Source: Gemmatimonadetes bacterium T265
GTDB taxonomy: Bacteria > Gemmatimonadota > Gemmatimonadetes > Gemmatimonadales > Gemmatimonadaceae
DNA: 64,000 bases
Assembly (NCBI GenBank): GCA_019973575.1
Contig: BPUI01000001.1
Location: 930,001 to 994,000, forward strand
Reading direction: 5' to 3'
Each line of letters begins with the position of its first letter. Position 1 is the first letter of the stretch. The position numbers were made by a program, and so were the translations under genes. The notes beneath the pieces were generated by a model. That model was given only the letters and a program-made list of their open reading frames with translations. It did no database searches and was not told the origin of the DNA. This document shows positions 8,201 through 22,857 of this stretch, piece after piece.

Positions 8201-9310
8201 TCACGGCACCGTGGGCCGGGTCTGAGGCGTGTTCGTCGGCATGCCGGCGGGACCGACGACGGGCCAGCCGTTCGCCTGGTAGGTGATCTTGTCGAGCAGC
8301 AGCGCCCGGCGCGAGACGTTGCCCCCCGGGAGCGTCGGGTGCGTCACGTCGATCGCGTGGTAGAGCATCCAGTCGGCGCCGCCGGCCATGACCACCGCGT
8401 TGTGCCCGGGCCCGATCCACGACGCGCTCGCCGCGAGCACCGGCGTCGTGGGCCCGTTCGCCGACGTGCGGAGGAACTCGAACGGCCCCGTCGGACTCGG
8501 CGCGCGCGCGACCATCACCGCGTACGCCACGGGCCCGAACTGCACGCAGCAGTTGCCGCCGGAGTAGAACAGGTAGTAGTACGGCGCGTGATAGGTCATC
8601 CACGCGCCCTCGACGAGGTTCTCGTACGGCTGTCCCGCACGCGGCGAGACGACCGGCGCGGGCGCGGTGCCCGCCGCGAACGTCGAGCGGTCGGTCGCCG
8701 ACAGCTCCTGCACCTGAATCGGCGCGAAGTCGGACCCCCAGAACAGGTAGCGCTTCCCCGTCTGCGGGTCGTCGAAGCCCTGCGGGTCGATCGTCGTCGC
8801 TCCCGAGCCGCAGACCACGGGGTGGCCGACGTCGGTGAACGGCCCCCCGGGGTTCGTCGCCGTCGCCATCCCGACGCAGAAGTCGTCGCCCGGGCTGGGG
8901 CGCTTGTCGGGGTCGACCTCCGCCGAGAAGTACATGACGTAGGTGTTGTTCTCGCGCAGCGCGACGTCGGGCGCCCAGAAGTTCTGCGACTGGCTCGCCC
9001 ACGTGGGCCGGACCGGCAGCGCCTCGCCGGGGGTGCTCCACGTGACCAGGTCGGTCGAGTGCGACAGCTGGATGTGGATGCCGGTCGTCTGCGTGGCGTA
9101 CGCGTAGTACGACCCGTCGCTCGCCTTGACGACGCCCGGGTCGGGGAAGTCAGCGTTGAGTACCGGGTTGACGTACTGGGTCGCGCTCGGCCCGGACGGC
9201 TGCGTGGGGGGCGGCGGCGTGCCGCCGCTGCCGCCGCTGCCACCGCCGCAGGCAGCGAGGGTGAGAACGGCGAACGCCAGTGCCGTCGCCGTCGTGCTGC
9301 GATGGATCAT
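8201..9310 (-). CDS. Lipoprotein glycoside hydrolase family 43
   Basis: 369-aa exported lipoprotein: signal peptide from ATG 9310 with lipobox LTLAAC, then a Gly/Ser/Pro linker and a five-bladed beta-propeller GH43 domain. The catalytic base Asp is in NADFPDPGV, the pKa-tuning Asp in FWAPDVAL, and the acid Glu in LVEGAWMTYH. GH43 enzymes cleave arabinan, xylan side chains and related glycans outside the cytoplasm. An upstream in-frame start at 9385 would hide the signal peptide, so 9310 is preferred. First gene of the three-gene operon. Confidence 0.88.
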   Translation of the reverse strand: MIHRSTTATALAFAVLTLAACGGGSGGSGGTPPPPTQPSGPSATQYVNPVLNADFPDPGVVKASDGSYYAYATQTTGIHIQLSHSTDLVTWSTPGEALPVRPTWASQSQNFWAPDVALRENNTYVMYFSAEVDPDKRPSPGDDFCVGMATATNPGGPFTDVGHPVVCGSGATTIDPQGFDDPQTGKRYLFWGSDFAPIQVQELSATDRSTFAAGTAPAPVVSPRAGQPYENLVEGAWMTYHAPYYYLFYSGGNCCVQFGPVAYAVMVARAPSPTGPFEFLRTSANGPTTPVLAASASWIGPGHNAVVMAGGADWMLYHAIDVTHPTLPGGNVSRRALLLDKITYQANGWPVVGPAGMPTNTPQTRPTVP

Positions 9311-9407
9311 CAACTGCGCGACTCCGTGGGTGTGGGCAGGGTGGGCCGCAAGGACGGGCGGCCTCACGATGTCGCGGGGGCCCACCCGTTCCTACGCCAC
9401 CACTAGC

Positions 9408-11279
9408 CTACCGCGCGGCCACCGCGCGCGCGACCGCCGGCGCGGCCGGGGCCGCGGGCGTCGTGAAGTCCTCGCCCGGGTTCACGAAGCGGTTCTCCTC
9501 CCACGCGTACTGCCGGTCGTGGAGCGCGCGGTAGCGGCCGCCGAGCGCCATGAGTTCGGCGTGCGTGCCGCGCTCGACGACCGCGCCCTGCTCCAACACC
9601 AGGATCTGGTCGGCCGAGCGGATGGTGGAGAGGCGGTGCGCGATCACGAACGTCGTGCGCCCGCCGCGGAGCCGCGCGAGCGCCTCCTGGATCAGCGCCT
9701 CGCTCTCCGAGTCGAGCGACGAGGTCGCCTCGTCGAGGATGAGGATCCGCGGGTCGGCGAGCAGCGCGCGGGCGATCGCGATGCGCTGCCGCTGGCCGCC
9801 CGACAGCTTCACCCCGCGCTCGCCGACGACCGTGTCGTACCCCTCGGGGAAGCCGCGCACGAAGTCGTCGCAGTTGGCGAGCCGGGCCACCGCTTCGACC
9901 TCCGCCCGCGTGGCCGACGGCCGCGAGAAGCTGATGTTCTCGGCGACCGTGCCGTCGAAGAGGAAGTTGTCCTGCAGCACGACGCCTAACTTGGCGCGGT
10001 AGTCGGCGAGCTTGACCGTGTCGAGGTCGCGGCCGTCGACGAGCACGCGCCCCCGGGTCGGGCGGTTGAAGGCCATGACGAGCGAGACGAGCGTGCTCTT
10101 GCCGCTCCCGCTCGAGCCCACGAGCGCGGTCGTCGAGCCCGCGGGCGCGCTGAAGCTGACGCCCTTGAGCACGTCCACCCCCTCGCGGTAGGCGAACCAG
10201 ACGTCCTCGAAGGCGACGTCGCCGCGGAGCGCCGGGAGCGCCGCGCGGCGCGCGTCCTCCTCGTTCTCGGTCGGCGTGGCGAGGATCTCCCGGATCCGGT
10301 CCAGCCCCGCGATCGCCTCCGAGATCTGCGTCCCGATCGAGGCCACCGAGATGACCGGCACGGCGAGCAGGCCGACGAAGAACACGTAGGAGAGGAGCGC
10401 GCCGAGCGTCATCCGCCCCGCGATCACCGCCGGGCCGCCGACGGCGAGGATCAGCAGCCCGACGAGGCCGACGACGACCGTGCCCGCGCTCGTCGTCGCG
10501 CTCACGCCGGTGATGCTGCTCGCGATGTTGCGGAACAGCCGGTTGACGCCCCGCCCGAACACCGCCTGCTCGCGCCGCTCGGTGCCGTACGCCTTCACGA
10601 CGCGGATCCCGCCCAACGTCTCGTTCAGCCGCCCGGTGACCTCGGCGGTGATCTTGCCGCGCTCGCGGAAGATCGGGCGCAGCCGGCCGAACGCGGTCGC
10701 CATCCCCCACGCGAAGAGCGCGAGGATGACGACGATGATGAGCGTCATGACCCAGTTGAGCCAGAGCAGCACGCCCAACGCGAGCACTGCGGTGAACACG
10801 CCGCCGACGAGCTGCACGAGCCCCGTGCCGACGAGGTTCCGGATCCCCTCCGCGTCGTTCATCACGCGCGAGATGAGCACGCCGGTCTGGTGCTCGTCGA
10901 AGTAGCGCACCGGCAGGCGCGTCACGCGGTTGAGCACGCGCCGCCGCATGTCGCTGATCGCGCGCTGCGCGGCCACCGAGATGACCTGCGAGAGCGCGAA
11001 GCCCGTCACGGCCTGCACGACGGTCGCGAGCGTCGCGGCGAGGGCGAGCGGCCAGAGCAGGTTGTGGCGCCCCTTCGTGATGACGTCGTCGATCAGGTAC
11101 TTGCTCGACAGCGGCAGCACGAAGCCCGCGAGGCGGCTGATCACCATCAGCACCGCGCCGACGCCGAGGGCGCGGCGGTGCTTCCACATGAGGGCGCGCG
11201 CCTCGCGCCAGGCGGCCTTCGTGTCGACGGGCTTCTTCTTGTCGCCCGGCTTCGTCGCCGGAAGGGCTGGGGCGGTCAT
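9408..11279 (-). CDS. MsbA-like ABC exporter (fused permease and ATPase)
   Basis: 623-aa half-transporter that would act as a homodimer. The N-terminal about 330 residues carry six transmembrane helices with the coupling segment FDEHQTGVLISRVMNDAEGIRNL. The ATPase domain has Walker A GSSGSGKST (about 390-398), Q-loop VLQDNFLFDGT, signature LSGGQRQ, Walker B ILILDEATS and the switch His in FVIAHRLST. This arrangement is typical of lipid A/phospholipid flippases and multidrug exporters; the substrate is not clear. The C-terminus is a disordered Ala/Pro tail. Transcribed alone. Confidence 0.93.
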   Translation of the reverse strand: MTAPALPATKPGDKKKPVDTKAAWREARALMWKHRRALGVGAVLMVISRLAGFVLPLSSKYLIDDVITKGRHNLLWPLALAATLATVVQAVTGFALSQVISVAAQRAISDMRRRVLNRVTRLPVRYFDEHQTGVLISRVMNDAEGIRNLVGTGLVQLVGGVFTAVLALGVLLWLNWVMTLIIVVILALFAWGMATAFGRLRPIFRERGKITAEVTGRLNETLGGIRVVKAYGTERREQAVFGRGVNRLFRNIASSITGVSATTSAGTVVVGLVGLLILAVGGPAVIAGRMTLGALLSYVFFVGLLAVPVISVASIGTQISEAIAGLDRIREILATPTENEEDARRAALPALRGDVAFEDVWFAYREGVDVLKGVSFSAPAGSTTALVGSSGSGKSTLVSLVMAFNRPTRGRVLVDGRDLDTVKLADYRAKLGVVLQDNFLFDGTVAENISFSRPSATRAEVEAVARLANCDDFVRGFPEGYDTVVGERGVKLSGGQRQRIAIARALLADPRILILDEATSSLDSESEALIQEALARLRGGRTTFVIAHRLSTIRSADQILVLEQGAVVERGTHAELMALGGRYRALHDRQYAWEENRFVNPGEDFTTPAAPAAPAVARAVAAR

Positions 11280-11416
11280 GGGTCAACGTTACCACCCGAA
11301 CGGCCGACCCGCCGCTCACCCGTTCGCCCGATGGGGCGGCCGGGGGGTGGCAGACGATCATGGGGAGGCGCCCGCGACGGGTGCCACCTCACGGACGCCT
11401 CACCACCCCGCGCACC

Positions 11417-12319
11417 ATGGCCACCATCCTCGAAACGCTCTCCACCGACCTCGCCGCCGCGGCCGACGCCGCGGGGCGCGCGACCGTCGCCGTGCACGCG
11501 CGCCGCCGCATCCCGGCGTCGGGCGTCCTTTGGCGCCCCGGGCTCGTCGTCGCCACCCACCACACGGTGCACAAGGACGACGACGTGCGCATCACGCTGG
11601 AGGGCGGCCGCACGGCGCGCGGGAGCGTCACCGGGCGCGACCCCGGAACCGACCTCGTCGTGCTCCGGCTCGACGGCGACGCGGGCACGCCCGCGACCGT
11701 CCACCGCGACCCGCTCCGCGTCGGCCAACTCGCCCTCGCCGTCGGCCGCCCAGGCGACGCGATCACCGCCGCCCTCGGCGTCGTGTCGGCGGTCGGCCCC
11801 GCGTGGCGCACCTGGCACGGGGGCGAGATCGACCAGTTCGTCCGCCTCGACGTCTCGGTCTACGACGGCTTCTCCGGCGGCCCGCTCGTCGACGCGGCCG
11901 GGCGCGTGCTCGGCATCAACACCTCGGCCCTCGCCCGCGCCGCGGCGGTGACGATCCCGGCCGCGACGGTCGACCGCGTCGTCGACCAGCTGCTCGCCGG
12001 CGGTCGCGTGCGCCGCGGCTACCTCGGCATCGGCACGCAGCAGGTCCGCCTCCCCGACGCGGTCCGGACGCAACTCGGCGAACAGCAGATGGCGCTCATG
12101 CTCGTCGCGATCGAGCCCGGCGCCCCGGCCGAACAGGGCGGTCTCCTCCTCGGCGACGTGCTCGTCGCCCTCGGCGACCGCGCGACCGAGGACGTCGACG
12201 ACGTGCTCGCGGCGCTCGGCGGCGACACGGTCGGCCAGCAGCTCGACGCGCGCGTGCTCCGCGCCGGCGAACTGCGCACGGTCCCGGTCACGATCGGCGA
12301 CGCGCCCGCCCGGCGCTGA
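11417..12319 (+). CDS. HtrA-like serine protease with C-terminal PDZ domain, no signal peptide
   Basis: 300-aa S1C-type protease. Catalytic triad candidates are His49 (ATHHTVH), Asp in GTDLVVLRLDG, and Ser in DGFSGGPLVD. A PDZ domain follows (YLGIGTQQVRLP ... LLLGDVLVALGDRATEDVDDVL). No signal peptide or transmembrane helix follows the ATG at 11417, unlike DegP/DegQ, so it is probably cytoplasmic. A second protease gene begins 37 bp downstream and a LuxR regulator follows. The three genes read as one unit. Confidence 0.86.
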   Translation: MATILETLSTDLAAAADAAGRATVAVHARRRIPASGVLWRPGLVVATHHTVHKDDDVRITLEGGRTARGSVTGRDPGTDLVVLRLDGDAGTPATVHRDPLRVGQLALAVGRPGDAITAALGVVSAVGPAWRTWHGGEIDQFVRLDVSVYDGFSGGPLVDAAGRVLGINTSALARAAAVTIPAATVDRVVDQLLAGGRVRRGYLGIGTQQVRLPDAVRTQLGEQQMALMLVAIEPGAPAEQGGLLLGDVLVALGDRATEDVDDVLAALGGDTVGQQLDARVLRAGELRTVPVTIGDAPARR

Positions 12320-12355
12320 CGCCTGCTCCGCCCCATCTTCTCGCGTCATCTTTCC

Positions 12356-13036
12356 ATGCCGCTCACCTCCTCGCCCACCCTCGCCGCCGACCTCGCCGCG
12401 GCCGCCGAGCGCCTCCGGGCGTCCACGGTCGCGGTGCTCGTCGGCGAGCGCGGCCCGCGCGCCCGCTACGCGCCCGCCGACGCGCCCGCCGGCCAGGGCT
12501 CGGGCATCGTCTGGCGCGCCGACGGCCTGATCGTGACCAACGCCCACGTCGCCCGCGCGGAGCACGTCGCGGTGCTCCTCCCCGACGGCCGGCGCGTCGC
12601 GGCCCGCCTGGTCGCCCGCGACCCGCGGCGCGACCTGGCCGTCCTGCAGGCCGACGCGGGCGGGCTCACCGCGGCTACCCCCGGCGATCCGGACGCGCTC
12701 CGCACGGGACAGCTCGTCCTCGCCTTCGGCCACCCGCTGGGGCTCGCGAACGCGCTCGCCCTCGGGATCGTTCACAGCACCGTGACATCATCCGCCCGCC
12801 ACCATCGAACGAGTCCGTGGGCCCGCGCGGGCGCCTCGCTGATCCGCGCCGACGTGCGCCTCCTCCCCGGCAACTCCGGCGGTCCGCTCGCCGACGCGTC
12901 CGGCCGCGTGCTCGGCGTGAACACGATGATCGTCGGCGGGCTCGGCGTCGCGGTCTCAGTCCGCGAGGTCGACGCGCTACTGAACGCGGGTCCGGCGGCC
13001 GACCGCGCGCGGCGCGACGTGCCGTACGCGGCCTGA
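12356..13036 (+). CDS. Trypsin-like serine protease, PDZ-less
   Basis: 226-aa S1C protease domain only. The triad is His in IVTNAHVARA, Asp in RRDLAVLQ and Ser in LLPGNSGGPLAD. It is closer to the DegP consensus than its upstream neighbour but lacks the PDZ domain and, again, a signal peptide. Length suggests a complete protein and not a truncation, because it ends cleanly after the last beta strand of the protease fold. It probably arose by duplication and domain loss from the neighbouring gene, though the sequences have diverged a lot. Confidence 0.85.
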   Translation: MPLTSSPTLAADLAAAAERLRASTVAVLVGERGPRARYAPADAPAGQGSGIVWRADGLIVTNAHVARAEHVAVLLPDGRRVAARLVARDPRRDLAVLQADAGGLTAATPGDPDALRTGQLVLAFGHPLGLANALALGIVHSTVTSSARHHRTSPWARAGASLIRADVRLLPGNSGGPLADASGRVLGVNTMIVGGLGVAVSVREVDALLNAGPAADRARRDVPYAA

Positions 13037-13067
13037 CGCCCCGGACGCGCACGCCGGACGCGCACGC

Positions 13068-13766
13068 ATGACTACCCGCGTGGCGGTGCTCGCGCCGTCG
13101 CCGCTCGTCCGTGCCGGGCTCGACACGCTGCTCGCGGAGTCGCCGGGGCTCGTGCGCGTCGCGCTGCCGTTCGACCCGGGCGACGACGGCGGCGACGTGT
13201 CGCCGCTCGAGCGGGCGGCGGGCTCCGGGGCGGACGTCGTCGTCTGGGCGCCCGGGTCCTCGCTCGACGTCACCGCCGCACTCGGCGCCGGACTCGTCGA
13301 CCTGCGGAGCGGCGTGTACGGCGACGCCGCCCTCTCGGCCGCCCCCGCGCTCGTCGTGATCGCCGACCTCGCGCCGCGCGACGCCGCGAGTGCGGTGCGC
13401 GCCGGCGCGCGCGCCGTGCTGCCCAACGGCGTGCGGGCGGAGACGCTGGCCGCCGCCGTCGCGGCGGCCGCCGCGGGGCTCGTCGTCTTTCCGGCCGACG
13501 ACGCGGCCGGCCTGCTCCCCGCGGACGACCGGGGCGATGGACCCGACCCGGCGTCCGCGCCCGGCGTCGCCCCGCTCAGCGGCCGCGAGCGCGACGTGCT
13601 CGCCCTGATGGCCGAGGGGTTGGCGAACAAGCAGATCGCCTACCGGCTCGGCATCAGCGAGCACACCGTGAAGACGCACGTCGCCGCGCTGTTCGCCAAG
13701 CTGCACGCGGGGACGCGCGCGGAGGCGGTCGTGACCGCAGCACGGGCGGGGCTGCTGCTGCTCTGA
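13068..13766 (+). CDS. LuxR/NarL-type regulator with degenerate receiver domain
   Basis: 232-aa protein. Residues about 1-125 resemble a CheY-like receiver (VAVLAPSPLVRAGLDTLLAE), but the phospho-acceptor position after strand 3 reads DVVVWAPGSS with no Asp, so phosphorylation is unlikely. The C-terminus is an intact LuxR HTH (LSGRERDVLALMAEGLANKQ, then SEHTVKTHVAALFAKL). It lies 31 bp after the second protease gene. A phosphorylation-independent regulator of the protease pair is a fair guess, but its target is unknown. Confidence 0.85.
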   Translation: MTTRVAVLAPSPLVRAGLDTLLAESPGLVRVALPFDPGDDGGDVSPLERAAGSGADVVVWAPGSSLDVTAALGAGLVDLRSGVYGDAALSAAPALVVIADLAPRDAASAVRAGARAVLPNGVRAETLAAAVAAAAAGLVVFPADDAAGLLPADDRGDGPDPASAPGVAPLSGRERDVLALMAEGLANKQIAYRLGISEHTVKTHVAALFAKLHAGTRAEAVVTAARAGLLLL

Positions 13767-13880
13767 GCACGTAGCTGAGGTGCTACGGGCTGGTGTGCTA
13801 CGCCCGCGGCCCTGTGCCTCGGGTCACCCACGTGCCATGTTGTGGGCGAGCCCCGCCCCGCGCGCGGGGTAGGTTGTACC

Positions 13881-14759
13881 ATGCACGCGCTGATGTCGCT
13901 CCCGCTTTTCTCGTCGGTCCGCGCTCGCTGTCGGCCGCGCTTCGTTCCCGGTGCGCTGTTCGTCGCCGCGTGGACGGCCGCCGCGTGCGGCGGCCGCGGC
14001 CCGCGCGCGGGCGAGGCGCCGGCGCCCGTCGCGGCGGCCCCGCGCAACCTCCTGCTCGACCCCGACACGACGCTCGAGCGCCGCGCCGCGCCCGACACGT
14101 TCGACGTCCGCTTCTCGACCACGCGCGGGCCGTTCGTCGTGCGCGTGGTGCGCGCGTGGGCGCCGCGCGGCGCGGACCGGCTGTTCTACCTCACGACGAA
14201 CGGCTTCTACGACGGGACGCGCTTCTTCCGCGTGCTGCCGCGCTTCGTCGCCCAGTTCGGCGCCCCGGGCGACCCGCGCGTGAACCGCGTCTGGGAGTCG
14301 CGCACGATCGCCGACGACCCCGTGCACCGCGCCAACGTGCGCGGCTTCGTCAGCTTCGCCACCGCGGGGCCCAACACGCGCACGACGCAGCTCTTCGTCA
14401 ACCTCGCCAACAACCAGCGCCTCGACCGGCTCGGCTTCGCCCCGTTAGGCCGCGTGGTGCTCGGGATGGACAACGTCGACTCGCTCTACGCCGGCTACGG
14501 CGAGGGCGCGCCGGCCGGGCGCGGCCCCGACCAGGACCGGATCGCGGCCGAGGGCAACCGGTATCTCGCGGCGGCGTTCCCGAAGCTCGACGCGATCGAC
14601 AGCGCGCGCGTGGTGCGCGCGGTCATGGCCGCGCCGGGCGAGGCGACGGCGGCGAAGCCCGACAGCGCGGCCGTCGACAAGAAGCCGGCGGCCAAGTCCG
14701 CGGCGAAAAAGAAGCCGGCCCGGACGAGCCGCGGCACCGCCCGGACCGGGACGCCGTAG
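13881..14759 (+). CDS. Lipoprotein peptidyl-prolyl cis-trans isomerase (cyclophilin)
   Basis: 292-aa periplasmic folding catalyst. The signal peptide ends in a lipobox (TAAACGG). The cyclophilin domain spans about residues 65-230, with FFRVLPRFVAQFGAPGD supplying the catalytic Arg and Gln, and GFVSFATAGPNTRTTQLFVNL. The last 45 residues form a low-complexity Ala/Lys/Ser tail. The ATG at 13881 was chosen because it gives a clean signal peptide. It converges with the next gene, only 11 bp between stops. Confidence 0.9.
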   Translation: MHALMSLPLFSSVRARCRPRFVPGALFVAAWTAAACGGRGPRAGEAPAPVAAAPRNLLLDPDTTLERRAAPDTFDVRFSTTRGPFVVRVVRAWAPRGADRLFYLTTNGFYDGTRFFRVLPRFVAQFGAPGDPRVNRVWESRTIADDPVHRANVRGFVSFATAGPNTRTTQLFVNLANNQRLDRLGFAPLGRVVLGMDNVDSLYAGYGEGAPAGRGPDQDRIAAEGNRYLAAAFPKLDAIDSARVVRAVMAAPGEATAAKPDSAAVDKKPAAKSAAKKKPARTSRGTARTGTP

Positions 14760-14770
14760 CGCCGACCGAC

Positions 14771-15297
14771 TCAGCCCTTCTTGTCGTAGACGATGTGCGT
14801 GCTCTGCTCGCCCATCGGCGTCGTGACGACCTGGTCGATCATCAGCTGCTTGCCGTCGGGCGAGAGCGAGTAGCGGGCGACGACGGGGATGTCCATCCCC
14901 TGCATCGCCGCCTTGCCGTCGATCACCAGCGTGGCCCCGTCCCAGCGGGTCGTCGACGTGAACGACATCGCCTGCCCCTGCGCGCGGATCGTGTCCGTCG
15001 ACGCGACGCCCACGGTGTGGTGCATCGTGTTCGTCATGTCGCCCATCGGCGTCGACATCATCTGCGTGCGCGTGATCTTGTCGCCGTCCTGCACGATCGT
15101 CAGCGTCCCCTTGGTCGGCGCGCCCTGCGGGCCGAACTTGCTCGCCGCAACGTTCAGCTCCCACGTGCCCGAGATGTTGGGGTGGGCGCCGGCCGCCGGC
15201 GACGCGGCGGGCGCCGCGGGCGTGGCCTGGGCGTGGACGGCGAGCGGCGCGGCGGCCGCACAGGCGAGCAGGAGGGCGGTGCGGGCGATGAAGCGCG

Positions 15298-15301
<4 letters not shown>
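14771..15301 (-). CDS. Secreted protein of unknown function
   Basis: 176-aa protein with a standard Sec signal peptide (MTRFIARTALLLACAAAAPLAVHAQ, cut here at A-Q-A) and a beta-rich mature part beginning NISGTWELNVAASKFG. That opening recurs in secreted lipocalin-like proteins of Acidobacteria and Gemmatimonadota. No catalytic motif is visible. The ATG overlaps the stop of the upstream UbiB gene (ATGA), so it is the distal gene of that transcript. Confidence 0.75.
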
Positions 15302-16938
<1,637 letters not shown>

Positions 16939-17011
16939 GCTACCCCGGACGGCGGGCGGGGTGCGAAGGTGTCAGCCGACCGCGGCGGCGCGGCGACCCC
17001 CGGCGCATCGG

Positions 17012-17446
17012 TCAGGCGCTCAGGATGGTGAGGTGGCGCGGCGGCAGCAACCGGCGGAAGTCCCGGTCGAACGTGACCAGGTGCTCGTTGAGCTGCAGCA
17101 CCGACGCGGCAATCCACGCGTCGCCGAGGATGCGGCCGGCCAGGCGGTGCTTGTCGCAGAGTTCGACCACGCGCGGCCATTCGTCGCCGTGCGTCGCCAG
17201 GCGAACGTTCGGCTGCTCCAGAAGGTCGGCGACGTTCGCGAGTGCCTCGGCGGTCGGCGTCGGCTCAGGGTGGGCACGCCGGTCGGTCACGAGCCGCACG
17301 TAGCCCACCACGACGGCGGGCAACACCGTGAACGGGGCGGCACGAGTGGCTGCGCGCACTGCCGTCCGGAGCCACGCTTCAGCGGCCGCGTGCTGCCGGT
17401 ACTCCGGCCGCGTCGCGTAGATCAGGACGTTGACGTCTGGGGTCAC
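17012..17446 (-). CDS. vapC: VapC-type PIN-domain toxin
   Basis: 144-aa PIN ribonuclease. The acidic metal-binding cluster is represented by Asp4 (TPDVNVLIYA), RILGDAWIAA and TFDRDF near the C-terminus. VapC toxins cleave tRNA or rRNA when freed from the antitoxin. The GTG start overlaps the antitoxin stop by four bases (GTGA), the usual antitoxin-first order. Base composition is a little less G+C-rich than the neighbours, consistent with mobility of such modules. Confidence 0.86.
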   Translation of the reverse strand: MTPDVNVLIYATRPEYRQHAAAEAWLRTAVRAATRAAPFTVLPAVVVGYVRLVTDRRAHPEPTPTAEALANVADLLEQPNVRLATHGDEWPRVVELCDKHRLAGRILGDAWIAASVLQLNEHLVTFDRDFRRLLPPRHLTILSA

Positions 17447-17736
17447 GCCGCCTGGTCTTCGTCTCGCGGTGCAAGCAGCCCGAGCTGGCGCCGATCGTCC
17501 TCTTCTTCGATCGCGGCCACGCGCGCCATGAACTCCTCGTGGCTGATCTTGGGCCCGTTGGGGTCACCGAACACGCGGACCCGATACGGCTCACGCTGCT
17601 CGGGCGGGGCCTCGTCCTGCTCGAGCCGCAGCTTCAGTCCTTCCTCGATGAGCCGAGTGAGGGTCGTCTGCTTCCGCGCCGCCTCCGCCTTGGCGCGGAC
17701 CAGCAGCGCGTCGTTCAGGTCGAGCGTCGTGCGCAT
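17443..17736 (-). CDS. vapB: VapB-type antitoxin
   Basis: 97-aa antitoxin. The N-terminal MRTTLDLNDALLVRAKAEAA is a ribbon-helix-helix DNA-binding segment, followed by a helical neutralising arm and a charged C-terminus (EEEDDRRQLGLLAPRDED). Dimers would bind the palindrome 10 bp upstream of the start codon to repress the operon together with VapC. Confidence 0.82.
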   Translation of the reverse strand: MRTTLDLNDALLVRAKAEAARKQTTLTRLIEEGLKLRLEQDEAPPEQREPYRVRVFGDPNGPKISHEEFMARVAAIEEEDDRRQLGLLAPRDEDQAA

Positions 17737-17745
17737 AGTGCCTCG

Positions 17746-17761
17746 ATGCAGATTTCTGCAT
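17746..17761. promoter_or_regulatory. Candidate VapBC operator palindrome
   Basis: ATGCAGA-TT-TCTGCAT, a perfect 7-bp inverted repeat with a 2-bp centre, ends 10 bp before the vapB ATG on the minus strand. Its A+T-richness against the local background and its place at the promoter of an autoregulated toxin-antitoxin pair make it a good operator candidate. Binding itself is inferred. Confidence 0.6.
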
Positions 17762-17817
17762 AGAGTAGCGCTTCAGCTCGCGCCCGGCAACCAACCGGGC
17801 GCGCCGCCCCGGAGCCG

Positions 17818-19512
<1,695 letters not shown>

Positions 19513-19666
19513 GGCTGGCTAACTATAACCCACACTGGCACTTGTGTTCGCGCGCCCCGGGTCGCTCTTGCGCCCGCGCGGCGTCGCGATATTGTCGGCG
19601 CGTCCCGGCGACCCCGGTCCCCGCGCCCCCGGACGCGCGTCTGCCGCGACACGCCCTCACCCGCCC

Positions 19667-21889
<2,223 letters not shown>

Positions 21890-21912
21890 CCGCGGGCGCC
21901 CCGACCGCGGGC

Positions 21913-21944
21913 GGCCGGCGCGCGACCTGCCTAACGCGCCGGCC
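21913..21944. terminator. Bidirectional hairpin between convergent genes
   Basis: GGCCGGCGCG (21913-21922) pairs perfectly with CGCGCCGGCC (21935-21944) around a 12-nt loop that contains most of a GCCTAAC heptamer. It lies between the prolyl oligopeptidase stop and the SIMPL gene stop. No T-run follows in either direction, so termination is inferred from position and stem strength. Confidence 0.5.
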
Positions 21945-21950
21945 GGGGCG

Positions 21951-22754
21951 TCACTGCAGCGCGTAGTCGACGGTGGTGACGACCCGCACGGTCTTGTTCA
22001 GCTGGCTCTCCTCGCTGATCCCCGGGGCCTGGTCGCGCGGCAGGATCTCGACCGCGCCCTGGCTCGCCGAGCGGATGCCGCCGAGCGCGCTCTTGGAGTC
22101 GCGCGCGAACTGCTCGGCCGCCTCGCGCGCCCGCGCCGTCGCCTCGGCGATCATCGCGGGCTTCATGGCCGAGAACTGCTTGAAGAGGTAGGTCGGCCCG
22201 CTCCCGCCGTTCCCGCCGTCGCCGGACGAGAGCACGACGCCGCGCTGCACGAGCGTGGCGACCTGCTGGCTCGCCGCCTGGACGCGCTCCGGCGCGGTCG
22301 AGCGGACGACGATCGTCTCGCGCACGACGAAGCGGTTGCCGCTCTGCTCGGCGTCCTTGGCGTTGCCGTACTGGTTGGTGCGCGCGTCCTGCACCGAGAA
22401 GTCCTGGAGCGTGACCTGGGTGACGCGCGCGCCGCCGGCGCCGGCGCTGTCGGGCGCGAGCTGGTGTTCGGCGAGGAACTGCTGCACCGTGGCGAGCTGC
22501 CGCGCGAGCGACGCGTTGGCGGCCGCGAGGTCGTCGTCGGCCGCGATGATGCGGAGCGGCCAGATCGCGAGGTCGGCCCGCGCCTCGCGCTCGCTCACCC
22601 CTTTGACGCTGACGGTACGGTCGTTCGTGCGCATCCGCGCGAACCCCGCGCCCGCGAGCGCGCCGCCGAGTGTGAGGCCGAGGCCGACGAGGGCGGCGGG
22701 GAGGAGCGCGCCGGAGGCGAGGGCGCGCGCGGGGGGCGGGGGCGGTGTCGTCAC
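21951..22754 (-). CDS. SIMPL-domain (DUF541) membrane-anchored protein
   Basis: 267-aa protein with one N-terminal membrane segment (ALVGLGLTLGGALAGAG) and an external SIMPL domain beginning RTVSVKGVSEREARADLAIWPLRI. DUF541 proteins are periplasmic or secreted and form ring-like oligomers in the few cases studied; the physiological role is poorly defined. The GTG at 22754 is preferred over the further upstream frame opening because the extension is Arg/Pro-rich and without family similarity. Convergent with the oligopeptidase gene. Confidence 0.85.
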   Translation of the reverse strand: MTTPPPPPARALASGALLPAALVGLGLTLGGALAGAGFARMRTNDRTVSVKGVSEREARADLAIWPLRIIAADDDLAAANASLARQLATVQQFLAEHQLAPDSAGAGGARVTQVTLQDFSVQDARTNQYGNAKDAEQSGNRFVVRETIVVRSTAPERVQAASQQVATLVQRGVVLSSGDGGNGGSGPTYLFKQFSAMKPAMIAEATARAREAAEQFARDSKSALGGIRSASQGAVEILPRDQAPGISEESQLNKTVRVVTTVDYALQ

Positions 22755-22857
22755 GCGCCGAATGTACGGGCGCGCGCAAGCCGGGGGCGCACGCGGGTAG
22801 GCGGGCCGCGGGCAGGCACACGCGCGGGGCGGCCCGATCCTCGCCACGGCCACGCGC

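Noticed and set aside
17012-17761. VapBC as part of the CRISPR or phage region.
   Set aside because: It is 6 kb away, separated by housekeeping genes (prfC), and explains itself as a standard module with its own operator.
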